From NCBI GenBank assembly GCA_027214385.1, contig JAPVXR010000002.1, positions 62,001 through 126,000 of the forward strand: 64,000 nt of DNA, read 5' to 3'. This DNA comes from Cryomorphaceae bacterium 1068 (GTDB lineage Bacteria > Bacteroidota > Bacteroidia > Flavobacteriales_D > Cryomorphaceae). Shown in pieces: positions 52,157 through 61,067 of this stretch. A program made the position numbers and the translations under genes. Position 1 is the first letter of the stretch. Each line of letters opens with the position of its first letter. The notes beneath the pieces are model-generated. The model ran no database searches, was not told the origin of the DNA, and was given only the letters and a program-made list of their open reading frames with translations.

Positions 52157-52990
52157 ATGAAGAAGACGAGAGTTTTATATGTGTCCCAGGAAATTACACC
52201 CTTCCTGCCGAAGAATGAATTGTCAGAAGTTTCTAGAAATTTACCTCAAGGAATACATGAGAAAGGCAAAGAAATCAGAGTATTCATGCCCAAATATGGT
52301 TCTATCAATGAGCGTAGACATCAGCTTCACGAAGTAATTCGCCTATCTGGAATGAACTTAGTGGTGAACGATACCGATCACCCTCTTATTATTAAAGTAG
52401 CTTCAATACCCACTGCGCGTATGCAGGTTTACTTTATAGATAATGAGGATTATTTCCAAAGAAAAGCAGTGCTTACTGATAAGAAGGGTAAGTTTTTCAA
52501 AGACAATGATGAACGCTCGATATTTTTCTGTCGAGGTGTATTGGAAACAGTTAAAAAGCTTGGCTGGGCTCCTGATGTGATTCATTGCCACGGCTGGTTT
52601 ACTTCGTTCTTGCCACTTTACCTGAAAAAATTCTACAACGAGGATCCTCATTTTGCTGATTCCAAAGTTGTGTTCTCGGCATATTCTCGAGATTTTGAAG
52701 GTAAGCTTGATAAAAAAGTAGCGGAGAAGTTAAAGTTTGATGGTTTCTCTGATGAAGATTTGGGAGATTTGAAAAATGGCGAGGTTGACTTTGAAACTTT
52801 GACCAAATTTGCATTCAAATACGCTGATGGTATTATTGAAGCCAGTGATGATTTGTCAGATGGAATTAAGTCAGAAATTGAATCTTCCGATAAGCCGAAA
52901 CTTGAATACTGCGATCCTGAAAATTGCGTTAAGAATTACAGTGAATTCTACGACGAAATACTTGAAGAAAATACTATTCTCGCAGAATAG
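52157..52990 (+). CDS. Short glycogen/starch synthase-like protein (GT5 N-terminal half)
   Basis: 277 residues from the ATG at 52157; an upstream frame start at 52127 overlaps the promoter. It begins MKKTRVLYVSQEITPFLP and continues with the GT5 catalytic-domain pattern WAPDVIHCHGWFTSFLPLYL. The second Rossmann domain, which binds ADP-glucose in full-length enzymes, is missing. I recall such single-domain versions as standard in Bacteroidota, always near panC. Sugar transfer is uncertain. Confidence 0.85.
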   Translation: MKKTRVLYVSQEITPFLPKNELSEVSRNLPQGIHEKGKEIRVFMPKYGSINERRHQLHEVIRLSGMNLVVNDTDHPLIIKVASIPTARMQVYFIDNEDYFQRKAVLTDKKGKFFKDNDERSIFFCRGVLETVKKLGWAPDVIHCHGWFTSFLPLYLKKFYNEDPHFADSKVVFSAYSRDFEGKLDKKVAEKLKFDGFSDEDLGDLKNGEVDFETLTKFAFKYADGIIEASDDLSDGIKSEIESSDKPKLEYCDPENCVKNYSEFYDEILEENTILAE

Positions 52991-53006
52991 ACTTAAAGAA
53001 GGTAAT

Positions 53007-54416
53007 ATGTTAAACATAGATAAGCGGCCGCGTAAGTGGGCCGCTATCTTTTTTTTATTTGCTGTATTTACGGCATGTGAAAAACCCGAAGGGTCAGTAG
53101 GTATTGACCTGCAACCCGATGACGATATATTGAACGTTTCAGGCATTGATACTTTCACTGTTACTGCTGTTTCGTTGCCAGAGGATTCTGTGAGAACGGA
53201 TGGGGTAGTAACGGGAATGGTAGGGGCCTATATCGACCCCATATTTGGATATAGTAAAGCTGATCACTATTCAGAACTGAGGTTAACCTCGTCGAACCCC
53301 ATATTTTTTACGGAAGGTTCGTCCTTGGAGAATCTGGTTATAGATAGCCTTATTTTGAATCTGGCATTTGAGTTTGGTCAGGGTGTACCTGTCTATGGGT
53401 CTACCGGAGCGCAATATTTTCAAGTTTTTGAAGTGGCGGATTCGCTGGATGTTACCGAAGCTTACTACAGCAATCAATCGTTAGCCGTTTCAGATCAGGA
53501 TCTGGTTTTGGAAGGAAGTAATTTGGTTAGTCCAAATTACCGCGATTCTTCTATAGTCGATGGAGTTGCATTCCGACCTTCAATCAGATTGCCTTTAACA
53601 GAGGAACTCGGCCAAAGAATATTTGATGCTAGTGAAGGAGATGGACTAAGTGCAACGGAATTTCTCGAAGTATTGAAGGGCTTTAAAATTACAGTTGATG
53701 ATAATGCTGCGGGAGTCAACCTTGCCAATACCGGGATCGTCTCATTCAATAGTTTTCTGGGAACAAGTCGAATGGAGCTTTATTACCGAGATACGCTGGT
53801 TACGGAAGACGACCCGGAGCCCGATACCCTTTTCTATGATTTTGAGATTAGGGGTAGCACGGGAAAGTTTAATTCATTCCAACATGATTTTGTGAGAGGA
53901 GGTGAGCCATCACTCGTTAGACAAGTAGTCAACGGAGTAGCTTCTCCGGGGGAACAAACGCTTTATGCGCAGTCGATAGGCGGTGTGAAATTGCAGGTGG
54001 ACCTGCCTTATTTAGAGAAATTACGCGAAGAAGAAGGAATTGCAATTGCTAAAGCTGAGCTGATTTTACCTGTCAATTCGAATAGTGGAGGCAGATATCC
54101 GGTTCCCGAAAGACTTTTGATATTTGGACTGGATGAGAATGGTGATGCCTTCTTGCTTGATGAATTCTTGCAAGACCCTCAAAATTACTCTTTTATCGAT
54201 GGGGCCTTCGATGCTCAAAATGGGCAATACCGCTTTTTTATCACGCGATTTTTACAACAAATTCTTTCTGAAGAAAGGGAATTTGACGGTTTGGAAATTG
54301 TCGTACAGAGAGCTTCCACCACTGCAAATAGAGTTGTTCTTAACGGAGCGAATTTCCCAAACAGCGAGAATCCTGAAGATAATCTCAGACTTGAAATACT
54401 CTTTACTAATTTTTGA
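53007..54416 (+). CDS. DUF4270 outer-membrane lipoprotein
   Basis: 469 residues from the ATG at 53007; the frame remains open upstream through the previous gene, but the lipoprotein signal (AAIFFLFAVFTAC, Cys24) marks the true start. The DUF4270 hallmark is EGSVGIDLQPDDD followed by the VTGMVGAYIDPIFGYSKA stretch. Role unknown; the gene lies between the GT5-like gene and glmS as is usual in the phylum. Confidence 0.9.
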   Translation: MLNIDKRPRKWAAIFFLFAVFTACEKPEGSVGIDLQPDDDILNVSGIDTFTVTAVSLPEDSVRTDGVVTGMVGAYIDPIFGYSKADHYSELRLTSSNPIFFTEGSSLENLVIDSLILNLAFEFGQGVPVYGSTGAQYFQVFEVADSLDVTEAYYSNQSLAVSDQDLVLEGSNLVSPNYRDSSIVDGVAFRPSIRLPLTEELGQRIFDASEGDGLSATEFLEVLKGFKITVDDNAAGVNLANTGIVSFNSFLGTSRMELYYRDTLVTEDDPEPDTLFYDFEIRGSTGKFNSFQHDFVRGGEPSLVRQVVNGVASPGEQTLYAQSIGGVKLQVDLPYLEKLREEEGIAIAKAELILPVNSNSGGRYPVPERLLIFGLDENGDAFLLDEFLQDPQNYSFIDGAFDAQNGQYRFFITRFLQQILSEEREFDGLEIVVQRASTTANRVVLNGANFPNSENPEDNLRLEILFTNF

Positions 54417-54422
54417 CAGCCG

Positions 54423-56270
54423 ATGTGTGGAATAGTTGGATATATAGGTACCAAAACGGCATACCCTATTCTTATAAAAGGATTAAAAAGGCTCGAGTAT
54501 CGTGGATACGATAGTGCGGGAGTCGCAACCCTGGAGAATGACGAATTACGAATCGTCAAACAGAAAGGAAAAGTAAGCGGCCTGGAAGAAAAAGTTGAAC
54601 AGGGTAAAGCAATGACGGGTACCATCGGCATTGGTCATACTCGTTGGGCTACTCATGGCCCCCCAAATGATGTGAACTCTCATCCGCACGAAAGTGAAGA
54701 CGGGAATATGGCTATCATCCATAATGGAATCATTGAGAATTACGGGGCTTTGAGAGAGGAGTTAACAAAGCGGGGCCATGTTTTCAAAAGTGACACTGAC
54801 ACTGAAGTCCTCATTCACTTGATTTCCAATGTTCAGAAAAACGAGAATAACAGTCTTTTCGATGCAGTGCGTATCGCTTTAGGTGAAGTCATAGGAGCAT
54901 ATGCTATCGTAGTTTTGGATAAGAATAACCCAAATCAACTGATTGCTGCGAAAAAGGGAAGTCCATTGGTCATTGGACTTGGGCACGATAAAGAGTTTTT
55001 CATTGCATCTGATGCTACTCCTATTATTGAATACACCAAGAACGTTATTTACTTGGATGATGAGGAAATAGCCATCTTAGATAGAGTGGAAGGGTTCACC
55101 CTAATGAACATAAAGAATCAGAAGAAAACCCCTTATGTACAAGAGTTAGAGATGCAACTGGAAGTCCTGGAAAAGGGCGGATACGAGCATTTTATGCTAA
55201 AGGAAATTTACGAGCAACCCAGGTCGGTGAGGGATTCCATGCGCGGAAGATTAAGAGTAGATTCAGGACAAGTAGAATTGGGTGGTATTCGCGATTATGT
55301 ATCGAAATTCGTAAACGCCAACAGAATACTCATAGTGGCTTGTGGTACCAGCTGGCATGCCGGGTTGGTTGGAGAATATCTTTTTGAAGATCTGGCCAGA
55401 GTGCCTGTTGAAGTGGAATACGCATCGGAGTTTCGTTATCGAAATCCTGTCATTTACGAGAACGATGTGGTCATTGCCATCTCTCAATCGGGAGAAACAG
55501 CTGACACTTTAGCTGCCATTGAATTGGCAAAGTCAAAAGGAGCTACGATCATTGGAATTTGTAACGTTATTGGATCATCGATTCCGCGAATGACTCACGC
55601 AGGTTCATATACACATGCAGGTCCAGAAATCGGAGTAGCATCGACGAAGGCTTTTACTGCTCAGGTGACTGTTCTTACTTTGATGGCCCTTCATATAGCC
55701 AAGCAGAAGGGGACGATACCCGAAAGCAGATTTCAGCGATTGTTGATCGAGCTAGATAGTATTCCGGATAAGATTGAGAAAATTCTTGAATCGAATGAGC
55801 TGGTGAAGGAAATAGCACGGATTTATCAGGATGTGCCAAATGCACTTTATTTAGGAAGAGGATATAACTTTCCTGTAGCTCTTGAGGGAGCCTTGAAACT
55901 TAAAGAGATCTCATACATTCATGCCGAAGGATATCCTGCAGCTGAGATGAAACATGGGCCTATTGCCTTGATTGATGAGGAAATGCCAGTCATTGTGGTT
56001 GCCCCTCGCGCAGGATCTTACGAGAAAATTGTCAGCAACATTCAAGAAGTGAAGGCAAGGAAAGGAAAGATTATTGCGATAATTACTGAAGGAGAAAGGC
56101 AAATAAAGGAAATGGCTGATCATACGATCGAAATCCCCGATGTCGATGAGTGCCTAATGCCATTGGTTACCGTTATTCCCCTTCAACTTTTGAGTTACCA
56201 TGTAGCCGTAATGAGAGGTTGCAATGTTGATCAGCCAAGAAATCTCGCTAAAAGTGTTACTGTTGAATAA
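54423..56270 (+). CDS. glmS: Glucosamine-fructose-6-phosphate aminotransferase (isomerizing)
   Basis: 615 residues. It makes glucosamine-6-phosphate from fructose-6-phosphate and glutamine, the start of UDP-GlcNAc for peptidoglycan and LPS. The mature Cys nucleophile is residue 2 (MCGIVGYIG). The glutaminase stretch GHTRWATHG and two SIS domains (SQSGETADTLAAI, and GRGYNFPVALEGALKLKE with SYIHAEGYPA) are complete; it ends KSVTVE. No glmS ribozyme resemblance is seen in the six bases after DUF4270. Confidence 0.97.
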   Translation: MCGIVGYIGTKTAYPILIKGLKRLEYRGYDSAGVATLENDELRIVKQKGKVSGLEEKVEQGKAMTGTIGIGHTRWATHGPPNDVNSHPHESEDGNMAIIHNGIIENYGALREELTKRGHVFKSDTDTEVLIHLISNVQKNENNSLFDAVRIALGEVIGAYAIVVLDKNNPNQLIAAKKGSPLVIGLGHDKEFFIASDATPIIEYTKNVIYLDDEEIAILDRVEGFTLMNIKNQKKTPYVQELEMQLEVLEKGGYEHFMLKEIYEQPRSVRDSMRGRLRVDSGQVELGGIRDYVSKFVNANRILIVACGTSWHAGLVGEYLFEDLARVPVEVEYASEFRYRNPVIYENDVVIAISQSGETADTLAAIELAKSKGATIIGICNVIGSSIPRMTHAGSYTHAGPEIGVASTKAFTAQVTVLTLMALHIAKQKGTIPESRFQRLLIELDSIPDKIEKILESNELVKEIARIYQDVPNALYLGRGYNFPVALEGALKLKEISYIHAEGYPAAEMKHGPIALIDEEMPVIVVAPRAGSYEKIVSNIQEVKARKGKIIAIITEGERQIKEMADHTIEIPDVDECLMPLVTVIPLQLLSYHVAVMRGCNVDQPRNLAKSVTVE

Positions 56271-56303
56271 ACCCTAATTAACAAATCAAATAAAGTCTAA
56301 AGA

Positions 56304-56531
56304 ATGAAAAGAGTATTTATCACCTTAAGCCTAATTGCATCATTGACCTTTGTAGGTTGCGAATCTGAAACTCCTGCAGAAAATGCTCAGGAAAAAGCAG
56401 AAGAAATGACTGATGAGCTCATGGATGACATGGAAGAAGCAGGAGAGGATATGGAAGATGCCATGGAAGATGCCGGAGAGTCTATTGAGGAAGCAGCAGA
56501 TACACTTATGCAAGACGAAGAAGAGATGTAA
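56304..56531 (+). CDS. Small acidic lipoprotein
   Basis: 75 residues. The signal with lipobox LTFVGC puts the Cys at 19. The mature part is almost entirely Glu/Asp/Ala/Met with imperfect repeats of MEEAGEDMEDAMEDAGE. Such proteins are membrane-attached, highly acidic and probably helical. Function unknown. It lies 33 bases after glmS and ahead of a strong terminator. Confidence 0.75.
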   Translation: MKRVFITLSLIASLTFVGCESETPAENAQEKAEEMTDELMDDMEEAGEDMEDAMEDAGESIEEAADTLMQDEEEM

Positions 56532-56554
56532 TTTGACTCTTTTTAAAACAAATA

Positions 56555-56589
56555 AAAAACTCCGTGATCCAATGGGTCACGGAGTTTTT
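56555..56589. terminator. Bidirectional terminator between the acidic lipoprotein and cysN
   Basis: A perfect 13-bp stem (56555-56567 with 56577-56589), extended by C-G and G-U pairs into the loop, is flanked by a run of A on one side and T on the other. It can serve the plus-strand glmS group and the minus-strand cysN group. Confidence 0.92.
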
Positions 56590-56607
56590 AGTTTGTGTAA
56601 ATTCAGA

Positions 56608-57882
56608 TTATTCTATAATCATTCCTGCACCAACCGTTTCATTCGTGGCTTCATCTATTAAAATAATGCTACCGGTTATTCTGTTTCGTGAATAACGATC
56701 GTAAAACAAAGGTTGAGTTGTTCTGATTTTGATGCGCGCCATGTCGTTCATCTCGATGTTTTTCTCATCCTCTAAACGGTGCAAAGAATTGATATCTACC
56801 TTGTATTTGATCTCTTTTACAATACATCTTGCGTCTTTGGTCGTGTGCTTTACAGCGTACTTTCCATTCGCCATGAGAGGCTTTTCACCCATCCAGCAAA
56901 TCATCATCTCAATATCCTGACCGACCTCGGGCTGGTTATTGGGCCTTACGATCATATCACCGCGACCGATGTCAATATCATCCTCTAATCGCAAAGTGAC
57001 GCTCATAGGAGCAAAAGCTTCATCTATCTCGCCTGTGAATGTGTCAATAGCCGCGATCTTTGAGGTAAATCCTGAAGGGAGTACTACTACGTCATCACCT
57101 TTTTTGAGTACACCACCTGCAACGCGACCGGCATAACCTCTGTAGTCATGGTACTCAGTGGATTGCGGACGCACTACGTATTGAACGGGGAAGCGGCAAT
57201 CCACAAGGTTTTGATCACTGGAAATATGGATGTTCTCCAAGGTATACATCAGGGTACTGCCCTCGTACCAATCCATATTTGTGGATTTGTGTACGACGTT
57301 GTCTCCCTTCAATGCGCTAATCGGAATAAAGCGAATGTCATTCACTTCTAACTTGGAACTAAAGGCTTCAAGCTCTTCTTTAATCTCCTCAAAACGTTCT
57401 TCGCTGTAGTCAACCAAGTCCATTTTGTTAATGCAGTAAACTACATGCGGAATCTTTAACAAAGATGCGATAAACGAGTGTCGAGCCGTTTGCTCAACAA
57501 GCCCGTGGCGAGCATCTACAAGAATGATTGCCAGGTTTGCCGTTGAAGCACCCGTCACCATATTCCGTGTGTACTGGATGTGACCGGGAGTATCAGCAAT
57601 GATGAATTTTCTCTTTGGAGTTGCGAAGTATCGGTAGGCAACATCAATGGTGATTCCTTGTTCTCGCTCAGAACGAAGACCATCGGTTAAAAGTGCCAAG
57701 TTAACTTCAGCTTCAACACCGCTCTTTTTAGAAGCTTGTTCAATCGCTTCCATCTGATCGGCGAAAATACTTTTTGAATCGTAGAGCATTCTACCAATCA
57801 AGGTTGATTTACCATCATCTACACTTCCCGCCGTGGTGAAGCGCAGTAGATCCATATCTAAATATGCGTGTTCTTTAGTCAT
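56608..57882 (-). CDS. cysN: Sulfate adenylyltransferase subunit 1 (GTPase) CysN
   Basis: 424 residues. EF-Tu-like GTPase that drives APS formation by CysD. The G1 loop is GSVDDGKST, the G2/G3 stretch includes GITIDVAYRYF and DTPGH, the G4 motif is NKMD, and the C-terminal domains are complete. There is no fused CysC, which is encoded separately two genes away. It is transcribed with cysD, 12 bases downstream of it. Confidence 0.96.
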   Translation of the reverse strand: MTKEHAYLDMDLLRFTTAGSVDDGKSTLIGRMLYDSKSIFADQMEAIEQASKKSGVEAEVNLALLTDGLRSEREQGITIDVAYRYFATPKRKFIIADTPGHIQYTRNMVTGASTANLAIILVDARHGLVEQTARHSFIASLLKIPHVVYCINKMDLVDYSEERFEEIKEELEAFSSKLEVNDIRFIPISALKGDNVVHKSTNMDWYEGSTLMYTLENIHISSDQNLVDCRFPVQYVVRPQSTEYHDYRGYAGRVAGGVLKKGDDVVVLPSGFTSKIAAIDTFTGEIDEAFAPMSVTLRLEDDIDIGRGDMIVRPNNQPEVGQDIEMMICWMGEKPLMANGKYAVKHTTKDARCIVKEIKYKVDINSLHRLEDEKNIEMNDMARIKIRTTQPLFYDRYSRNRITGSIILIDEATNETVGAGMIIE

Positions 57883-57894
57883 TGTTGAGGTAGG

Positions 57895-58800
57895 TTAAAA
57901 GTATCCTTGTTTCTTCCGGTCTTCCATGGCAGCTTCACTTCGCTTGTCATCAGATCGTGCGCCACGTTCAGTAACTCGAGTGGCAGAAACTTCTTCAATT
58001 ATTTTTTCAAGATTGTCGGCATCCGATTCTACGGCACCCGTGCAAGTCATGTCTCCAATGGTACGGAAACGCACCTTCTTCATTTCAGGAATTTCTCCAT
58101 CTTTTCTTGTGATAACTTCTGTATCAGCAAGGAGCACTCCGTCGCGCTCAAACACCATTCTTTCATGGCTGAGGTAGAGGTGAGGAATGGCGATGTCTTC
58201 CAATAAGATATATTGCCATACATCCATCTCTGTCCAGTTTGATATTGGGAACACTCTGAAGTGTTCTCCCATGTTTTTCTTTCCGTTAAAGAGATTCCAA
58301 AGCTCAGGTCGCTGGTTTTTTGGATCCCACTGACCAAACTCATCTCGGTGACTAAAGAAGCGTTCTTTGGCACGAGCCTTCTCTTCATCTCTTCTTCCCC
58401 CACCCATGGCGGCGTCGTACTTTCCTGCCTCCAATGATTCAAGAAGTGTGACCGTTTGCAAAGCATTACGGCTGGCGTTGTATCCTTTTTCTTCAACTAC
58501 TTTCCCTTCGTCAATTGATTGTTGAACGGATCCGACAATAAGTTCAGCTCCTGTTTCTTCCATCAATTTATCCCGAAATTCTATGGTTTCCGGAAAATTG
58601 TGTCCTGTGTCTACGTGTAGCAAGGGGAATGGTACCTTGCCCGGATAGAACGCCTTTCGGGCTAAGTGAAACATTACAATAGAATCCTTTCCTCCGGAAA
58701 ATAACATTACCGGATTCTCAAATTGAGCGGCTACTTCCCGTAGGATGAAGATTGACTCAGATTCGAGTTCTTTTAAGTGTGTTAGACTGTAAGATTGCAT
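57895..58800 (-). CDS. cysD: Sulfate adenylyltransferase subunit 2 CysD
   Basis: 301 residues. PP-loop ATP pyrophosphatase that makes adenosine 5'-phosphosulfate. The PP-loop is FSGGKDSIV, and the late TERGARSDDKRSEAAMEDRKKQGYF end is characteristic of CysD. It shares one base with cysC (58800) and lies 12 bases before cysN, so the order is cysC-cysD-cysN. Confidence 0.97.
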   Translation of the reverse strand: MQSYSLTHLKELESESIFILREVAAQFENPVMLFSGGKDSIVMFHLARKAFYPGKVPFPLLHVDTGHNFPETIEFRDKLMEETGAELIVGSVQQSIDEGKVVEEKGYNASRNALQTVTLLESLEAGKYDAAMGGGRRDEEKARAKERFFSHRDEFGQWDPKNQRPELWNLFNGKKNMGEHFRVFPISNWTEMDVWQYILLEDIAIPHLYLSHERMVFERDGVLLADTEVITRKDGEIPEMKKVRFRTIGDMTCTGAVESDADNLEKIIEEVSATRVTERGARSDDKRSEAAMEDRKKQGYF

Positions 58801-59408
58801 CAGTCGTATTTTATTTTGGTTGATATAAAATTCAATAGTTGATCAGCAGATTCTTCCGCTGTTTGATTTTCGGTAAATAGAGTTAATTCAGGGCTGGCAG
58901 AAGCTTCAAAAGGAGAATCAATCCCGGTAAAGTTCTTGATTTCACCTTTTCGGGCTTTTTTGTACAAACCTTTCACATCTCGCTCTTCACAAATGTGAAG
59001 CGGAGTGTTTACAAAGACTTCATTGAAACTGTTATCACCAATTATTTCGCGGGCCATGCTCCGAATTTCCACGGTAGGACTTACAAAACAGTTGATGGTA
59101 ATAATCCCACACTCATTGAAAAGTTTATTTACTTCTGCGATACGACGAATGTTTTCTCTACGGTCTTCTTCCGTGAAACTCAAATTATTATTTAAGCCAT
59201 GGCGTACGTTATCACCGTCAAGAAGTTGTACGAGATGTCCTTTATCGTGAAGCTTTCTCTCCACAATTTTTGCTACTGTAGTTTTGCCTGAACCGGATAA
59301 GCCCGTCATCCAAATGGAAATGGCTTTTTGCTTTAGTAGTGCTTCTTTTTCACCTCGCTGAACGACTTCGTCGTAAAAGGTAAAAATGTTGTTTTCTCTT
59401 TCCTTCAT
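58800..59408 (-). CDS. cysC: Adenylylsulfate kinase CysC
   Basis: 202 residues. Phosphorylates APS to PAPS. The P-loop is GLSGSGKTT, LLDGDNVRHGLNNNLSF is the substrate loop, and KARKGEIKNFTGIDSPFE is the C-terminal family motif. It is the first gene of the cys group. PAPS can feed assimilatory reduction or sulfotransferases; with three sulfotransferases nearby and no cysH or cysIJ in the window, the latter is favoured here. Confidence 0.97.
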   Translation of the reverse strand: MKERENNIFTFYDEVVQRGEKEALLKQKAISIWMTGLSGSGKTTVAKIVERKLHDKGHLVQLLDGDNVRHGLNNNLSFTEEDRRENIRRIAEVNKLFNECGIITINCFVSPTVEIRSMAREIIGDNSFNEVFVNTPLHICEERDVKGLYKKARKGEIKNFTGIDSPFEASASPELTLFTENQTAEESADQLLNFISTKIKYD

Positions 59409-59421
59409 AATGATTGGAGCG

Positions 59422-59429
59422 CAAAAGTA
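59422..59429 (-). promoter_or_regulatory. Putative -7 element upstream of cysC
   Basis: TACTTTTG on the minus strand matches TAnnTTTG and ends 13 bases before the cysC ATG. A TTTG at 59447-59444 is 14 bases further upstream, too close for a normal -33 element, so the call rests on the -7 box alone. Confidence 0.4.
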
Positions 59430-59520
59430 CGAATACTTGGCTGCAAATGAAGCGAATAACGTTTCTATCGCTTTAAGAAATAAATAAGTATTGGCTTTAC
59501 TAACGGTGAGAGATCAGTTT

Positions 59521-59546
59521 AGGTTACCATCTGGGTGTGGTAAACT
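59521..59546. repeat. Imperfect inverted repeat between cysC and the flippase gene
   Basis: Nine-base arms AGGTTACCA and TGGTAAACT, one mismatch, 8-base loop, in an otherwise empty 285-base region. There is no T-run, so it is not a terminator. It could be an operator for the sulfation genes, or chance. Confidence 0.25.
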
Positions 59547-59693
59547 ATTAAAATGCAGAAATGTACGGCACAGAAAAAAGGTCTTATCGGTTGGCAAGGG
59601 TTTTTTACAGAGAAATCAATTCCATCATTGATGGCATTTCTGCTTTCTTTGCACTAACCTTATTATCGTCCCGCACAAAGCCTTACGAGATTC

Positions 59694-61067
59694 ATGAATC
59701 TTCAATCCATCCAAAGAACCCTTTCAGGAAAAGGCGATCAAAACCTTGGAGAACTGGTGAAAGGGGGTCTTTTTGCCTTTGGTTACCGCCTTATCACCAT
59801 GTGCGTCAGTTACGGCCTTGTTATTCTGATTTCAAAACAGCTGGGAAAAGATGGTGTAGGTGTTTGGAATCTTTGCATCGCCACCCTTAATATTTGGGTA
59901 ATGATCGGGTGTTTCGGATTCAATACTTCCATTGTTCGATTTGTTTCACAATACCGCGCTAAGAACTGGCACTCAACGGTAAGAACGCTTTATCGAGTGA
60001 TAATGCGCTATTCCAGCATGAGTGGTATTGCCTTGGGGGCCATTCTTTTCTTTTCTTCTGAATTTTTGGCGACCTACTATTTCAAAGACCCTGCGATGAA
60101 TGTTCCCTTGAAGATAACTGGGTTCATTGTTCCTCTGGTCGTTATCTCCACGATCAACGTGGAGTTTATTCGAGGGATGAAGAGAATTCAAGTCAGTGAG
60201 TTCTTCAGAACCTTGGTTTTGCAAGTGACGGCTCTGATCGGTACTGTTGTAATGACATATTATTCACTAGCGGCTGAAGACCCTTTGATCGCTTATGCAT
60301 GCGGCGCGTTTTTGGCTCTGGTCGGCACTACGATCTTTATACATAGGTATTTGAAAAAAGCTACAGAGTCTAAAGAAGTAGCTTCTGAACCAGAACCTTT
60401 TTTTTCTTTCAAAAATCACCTGATGATCTCTCTTCCCATGATCATGACTTCATTTATTCAACTCCTAAATGGACGGGTGGACATATTGATGTTAGGTTAT
60501 TTTTCTGACACGGGTGTTGCAGGTGTTTTCGGGATGGCATTTAAGTTATCTATCATTACCAACTTCGTGATTGGGGCAATGAAGGCTATTGCCATGCCTA
60601 AGATCAGTGAGTTATTTTGGTCAAACAAAAAAGATCAACTTAAGAAAGTCGTTCACTTCTCGACTCTTTTCATCTTTGCTTTTGCCTTTCCTGTCTCGCT
60701 TGTTCTCATGATTTTTCCTGAATTCATCTTATCCTTAATCGACGAAGAGTTTATTGAAGGGGCTGGTGTACTTAGAATATTTGCATTGATGCAATTGATC
60801 AATGCAGGGTCTGGAATGGTCGCTGTCTTTCTGAATATGTCGGGTAATCAAATGTTCTTTACGAAGATCGTCTCGATTACGACTACAATGAATATTATAC
60901 TCAATCTCATTCTCATTCCGATATATGGGATGGAGGGCGCGGCATTTGCCACACTTTGCAGCACGGTAACATGGAATATTGTAGGAGTGAGATTTATCTA
61001 CAAGCGTTATAAGATCTCTACTTTCTTCAATCCCTTCAGTATTTTCAAGATGTTGAAAAAGGGCTAG
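59694..61067 (+). CDS. Oligosaccharide/polysaccharide flippase (Wzx/MATE-like)
   Basis: 457 residues with about 12-14 transmembrane segments. It has the polysaccharide-export pattern: KGGLFAFGYRLITMCVSYG, then LGKDGVGVWNLC, and the later VDILMLGYFSDTGVAGVFGMAFKL. It should move lipid-linked glycan units across the inner membrane. It overlaps the convergent sulfotransferase gene by 4 bases. Its presence between the PAPS genes and the sulfotransferases suggests a surface glycan locus that continues beyond the window. Confidence 0.92.
   Translation: MNLQSIQRTLSGKGDQNLGELVKGGLFAFGYRLITMCVSYGLVILISKQLGKDGVGVWNLCIATLNIWVMIGCFGFNTSIVRFVSQYRAKNWHSTVRTLYRVIMRYSSMSGIALGAILFFSSEFLATYYFKDPAMNVPLKITGFIVPLVVISTINVEFIRGMKRIQVSEFFRTLVLQVTALIGTVVMTYYSLAAEDPLIAYACGAFLALVGTTIFIHRYLKKATESKEVASEPEPFFSFKNHLMISLPMIMTSFIQLLNGRVDILMLGYFSDTGVAGVFGMAFKLSIITNFVIGAMKAIAMPKISELFWSNKKDQLKKVVHFSTLFIFAFAFPVSLVLMIFPEFILSLIDEEFIEGAGVLRIFALMQLINAGSGMVAVFLNMSGNQMFFTKIVSITTTMNIILNLILIPIYGMEGAAFATLCSTVTWNIVGVRFIYKRYKISTFFNPFSIFKMLKKG

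Noticed and set aside
52809-53006. Long N-terminal extension of the DUF4270 protein
   Set aside because: It lies inside the GT5-like gene; the lipoprotein signal at 53007 marks the real start.
59561-59890. 109-codon frame overlapping the flippase start
   Set aside because: Low-complexity basic sequence in another frame of a well-supported flippase gene; no family resemblance.
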